A stretch of 64,000 bases of DNA from Methanosarcina sp. MSH10X1 (GTDB taxonomy: Archaea > Halobacteriota > Methanosarcinia > Methanosarcinales > Methanosarcinaceae). This document shows positions 62,269-64,000 of this stretch, in pieces. Where the stretch lies: assembly GCF_004099695.1 (NCBI RefSeq), contig NZ_SCHL01000001.1, forward strand, positions 1 to 64,000, given 5' to 3'. The stretch's first letter is position 1. Each line of letters opens with the position of its first letter. Under the pieces are notes generated by a model. The model was not told the origin of the DNA. It did not search any database and saw only the letters and a program-made list of their open reading frames with translations. The position numbers were made by a program, and so were the translations under genes.

Positions 62269-64000
62269 TTATCTCTCCAGCATGAAAACAAGTTCTCCAG
62301 CATTATCATAAAGATACGCAATATCTCCATCATTGTTCCAGACATGCGCATTTTCCGATCTTCCCCAATACAGCGTATTTGCAGTGTTTGTGCCTTTTCC
62401 ACTATAGAGAGTCACTGTATTCTTAGATTTTAAGGTATAAGAAGACGGGAAAGAATAGGTATGCTTTGCATCTTTGTCTTCAATTTTCCAACCTTTCAGA
62501 TTTACTGATGTTGTTCCTTTATTTGTAATTTTAACATATTCTTGATTTGCTGTTTGATGAGGAGCACCGACATACAAATCACTGATATAAAGTGAGTTAG
62601 ATTCACTGCTCGTAGTTATATCTGGTGTCTTTGAATCTGGTGCTGTAACTTGTGCCTTTGCCGGTTCAGATGTTGATGATTCTGTCGGTATTACTTCACT
62701 TGTTTCTGTCAATGTTGGATTAGGACTTACAAATGGGGTATCAGATTTCTGAGTAGTTACAGTATAAGTAGACCCGTCCGTTGTGATCGTAACTGTGCCA
62801 TCTAGGTCTGTTCTGTAAACTTTTGAGGCTGTCTGCAATCTCTCAAGAATCTCAGGATCAGGATGTCCGTAATCATTTTCTGCTCCAACTTCAATAATAC
62901 CTACTTCAGGACTTACAGTTGAAATAAAGGTTTCACCACTTCCAGATTGGCTTCCATGATGTCCTACTTTAATAATGTCAGATTCTATGTCGTAGCCAGC
63001 TTTCATTATATTTTCTTCAGTCTCCAAACCTGCGTCGCCCATGAGCAGGAAAGAAGTATCCCCATAATTTACTTTGAGAACTACGGAGTTTTCATTCAGA
63101 TCATCTGAATATGTAGTTCCAGGGTTGAGAACTTCAATATCAACAGCAGGATCAAAGTCGATTGTCTGACCGACCTGAGCTATTTCAAAAGGAATGTCTT
63201 TCTGATCAATTATGGTCAGCATATCTTCATATGTCTGAGTTGTATGAGGATAACCACTGTCAATGAAATGATCAATTTGGAAGCCATTTATAATATCGCT
63301 CATACCACCAATATGATCTGCATGCGGATGGGTTGCAACTATATAATCCAGCGTGGAAATCCCCTGGTCTTGCATGTAGTCTGAAACAATTTCTCCCTGA
63401 TCACTTTCCCCTGCATCTATTAGCATGGTACTATTGTTACATTCTATCAGGATAGAGTCGCCCTGTCCAACATCAAGGAAATGTATGGTCAGGTTCTGGT
63501 CTGCTGGAGTACTGGCATTTTGAGCAGTTGTCTGTTCCAGAGTTACTTCGGAAGGGGTATCCCCATTAAACATATCGAGAATACCTTTAATAAAGTTACT
63601 CAGTGTATTCTCTTTTGGCTCATCAGTACTTGATATATTCACTTGCCCGGTTGTATCATTTACCTTTACACATGGATCAACAACTTGCGGGCTTGTCTCC
63701 ACACATTTAATATCTTTTGCTGGAGTTTCGCATACAACTACATCTGGAGCTTCTTCGCAGACTTCTTCTGCTGGAGTTTCACATACGACTTCTTCATCCT
63801 CTTCATCAATTACTTCTTCTTCATCAATTACTTCTTCATCCTCGCCTGTCTGATCATTTGTGTCGTCTGCAATTGTATCATCCGTAGTTTCATCCGTAGT
63901 TTCATCCGTAGTTTCATCCGTAGTTTCATCTACATCTTCAGTTTCATCTTCAGTTTCATCCGTAGTTTCATCCGTAGTTTCATCTACAGTTTCATCCGTA
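62269..64000 (-). CDS. Secreted ComEC-like MBL-fold hydrolase with lamin-tail domain (5' end outside window)
   Basis: The frame runs off the right edge, so the N-terminus is missing. The visible ~577 residues begin with an acidic Asp/Glu/Thr repeat region (DETTDETTDE type) and Cys-Glu repeats (VVCETPAEEVCEEAPDVVVC), then a metallo-beta-lactamase domain (HFLDVGQGDSILIE, DAGES, ATHPHADHIGGM, LLMGDAGLETEE, KVGHHGSQSGSG) of the ComEC/Rec2 type, a Ser/Thr-rich linker and a C-terminal lamin-tail domain (VKITNKGTTSVNLKGWKIED). It is probably exported and may act on extracellular nucleic acid; substrate inferred. A shorter start at GTG 63702 is contradicted by the continuous repeat frame. Confidence 0.88.
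   Translation of the reverse strand, partial: TDETVDETTDETTDETEDETEDVDETTDETTDETTDETTDDTIADDTNDQTGEDEEVIDEEEVIDEEDEEVVCETPAEEVCEEAPDVVVCETPAKDIKCVETSPQVVDPCVKVNDTTGQVNISSTDEPKENTLSNFIKGILDMFNGDTPSEVTLEQTTAQNASTPADQNLTIHFLDVGQGDSILIECNNSTMLIDAGESDQGEIVSDYMQDQGISTLDYIVATHPHADHIGGMSDIINGFQIDHFIDSGYPHTTQTYEDMLTIIDQKDIPFEIAQVGQTIDFDPAVDIEVLNPGTTYSDDLNENSVVLKVNYGDTSFLLMGDAGLETEENIMKAGYDIESDIIKVGHHGSQSGSGETFISTVSPEVGIIEVGAENDYGHPDPEILERLQTASKVYRTDLDGTVTITTDGSTYTVTTQKSDTPFVSPNPTLTETSEVIPTESSTSEPAKAQVTAPDSKTPDITTSSESNSLYISDLYVGAPHQTANQEYVKITNKGTTSVNLKGWKIEDKDAKHTYSFPSSYTLKSKNTVTLYSGKGTNTANTLYWGRSENAHVWNNDGDIAYLYDNAGELVFMLER
63877..64000 (-). repeat. Twelve-base coding tandem repeat (tttcatccgtag unit)
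   Basis: The unit tttcatccgtag and close variants (tttcatctacag, tttcatcttcag) repeats about ten times to the window edge, encoding Asp-Glu-Thr-Thr on the minus strand. The region is prone to length change; the acidic spacer probably keeps the enzyme domain away from the cell surface. Confidence 0.85.

Noticed and set aside
63877-64000. CRISPR-like regular repeat
   Set aside because: It is a 12-base in-frame coding repeat (Asp-Glu-Thr-Thr) without spacers.

Overview
The window looks like chromosomal DNA of a Methanosarcina-type methanogenic archaeon. The evidence is an archaeal PheT, a PurS/PurQ pair, RNase HII, a FilR1-type (DUF1724) regulator, a CooC-like nickel-insertion ATPase, several TPR proteins, NosD-like beta-helix and PKD/PGF-CTERM surface proteins, archaeal TATA boxes and GGAGG/GGTGA ribosome-binding sites. 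The genus is inferred from gene content; no rRNA is present and I found no canonical tRNA.

Layout. 0-4 kb: a tandemly duplicated two-gene cassette (large coiled protein plus secreted C-terminally anchored protein). 4-17 kb: mostly ordinary chromosomal genes (frameshifted TPR gene, DUF389 membrane protein, MBL-fold hydrolase, FGE-like protein, nitroreductase, FilR1 regulator, DUF429, a lone Mrr-N-like domain, pheT, a membrane/SnoaL fusion), with a possible structured RNA at 8.5 kb. 17-27 kb: a leftward defence operon, hsdM - GIY-YIG nuclease - 36-codon mini-ORF - DUF1016 nuclease - hsdS - small unknown gene - hsdR, most of it joined by overlapping stop/start codons. 27-40 kb: rnhB, a NosD-like protein, purS-purQ, a small Cys-rich ORF with an in-frame amber codon, a frameshifted DUF262-HNH gene, asnB, a cooC-like gene, TPR and PASTA genes, and a TctA/DUF112 permease lacking its N-terminus.

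40.4 kb onward appears to be an AT-rich integrated element. A tyrosine recombinase starts exactly where the permease is truncated, at an inverted repeat that may mark the attachment site. It is followed by a winged-helix coiled-coil protein, a tRNA-like/hairpin sequence, a possible pseudoknot leader, four very small genes (one ribbon-helix-helix), a TOPRIM primase-ATPase with a degenerate zinc ribbon, a broken copy of the primase tail, a PKD/PGF surface protein, a Type ISP-like single-chain restriction-modification enzyme with a small nuclease-like partner, an iteron-like AT-rich tract, and an XRE repressor divergent from a LAGLIDADG endonuclease with four N-terminal repeats. The right end is not identified. 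From about 62 kb there is a DUF3006 gene and a large secreted MBL-fold/lamin-tail protein running off the window.

Two themes stand out. First, two separate restriction systems and a third broken defence-like gene lie close together. Second, several genes have a good Shine-Dalgarno and conserved N-terminal coding sequence but ACG or ATA where ATG is expected (35.2, 38.4 and 62.3 kb), and one small gene has in-frame TAG. These could reflect real non-AUG starts and pyrrolysine, or decay or sequence error. All calls are by eye; no database search was run.
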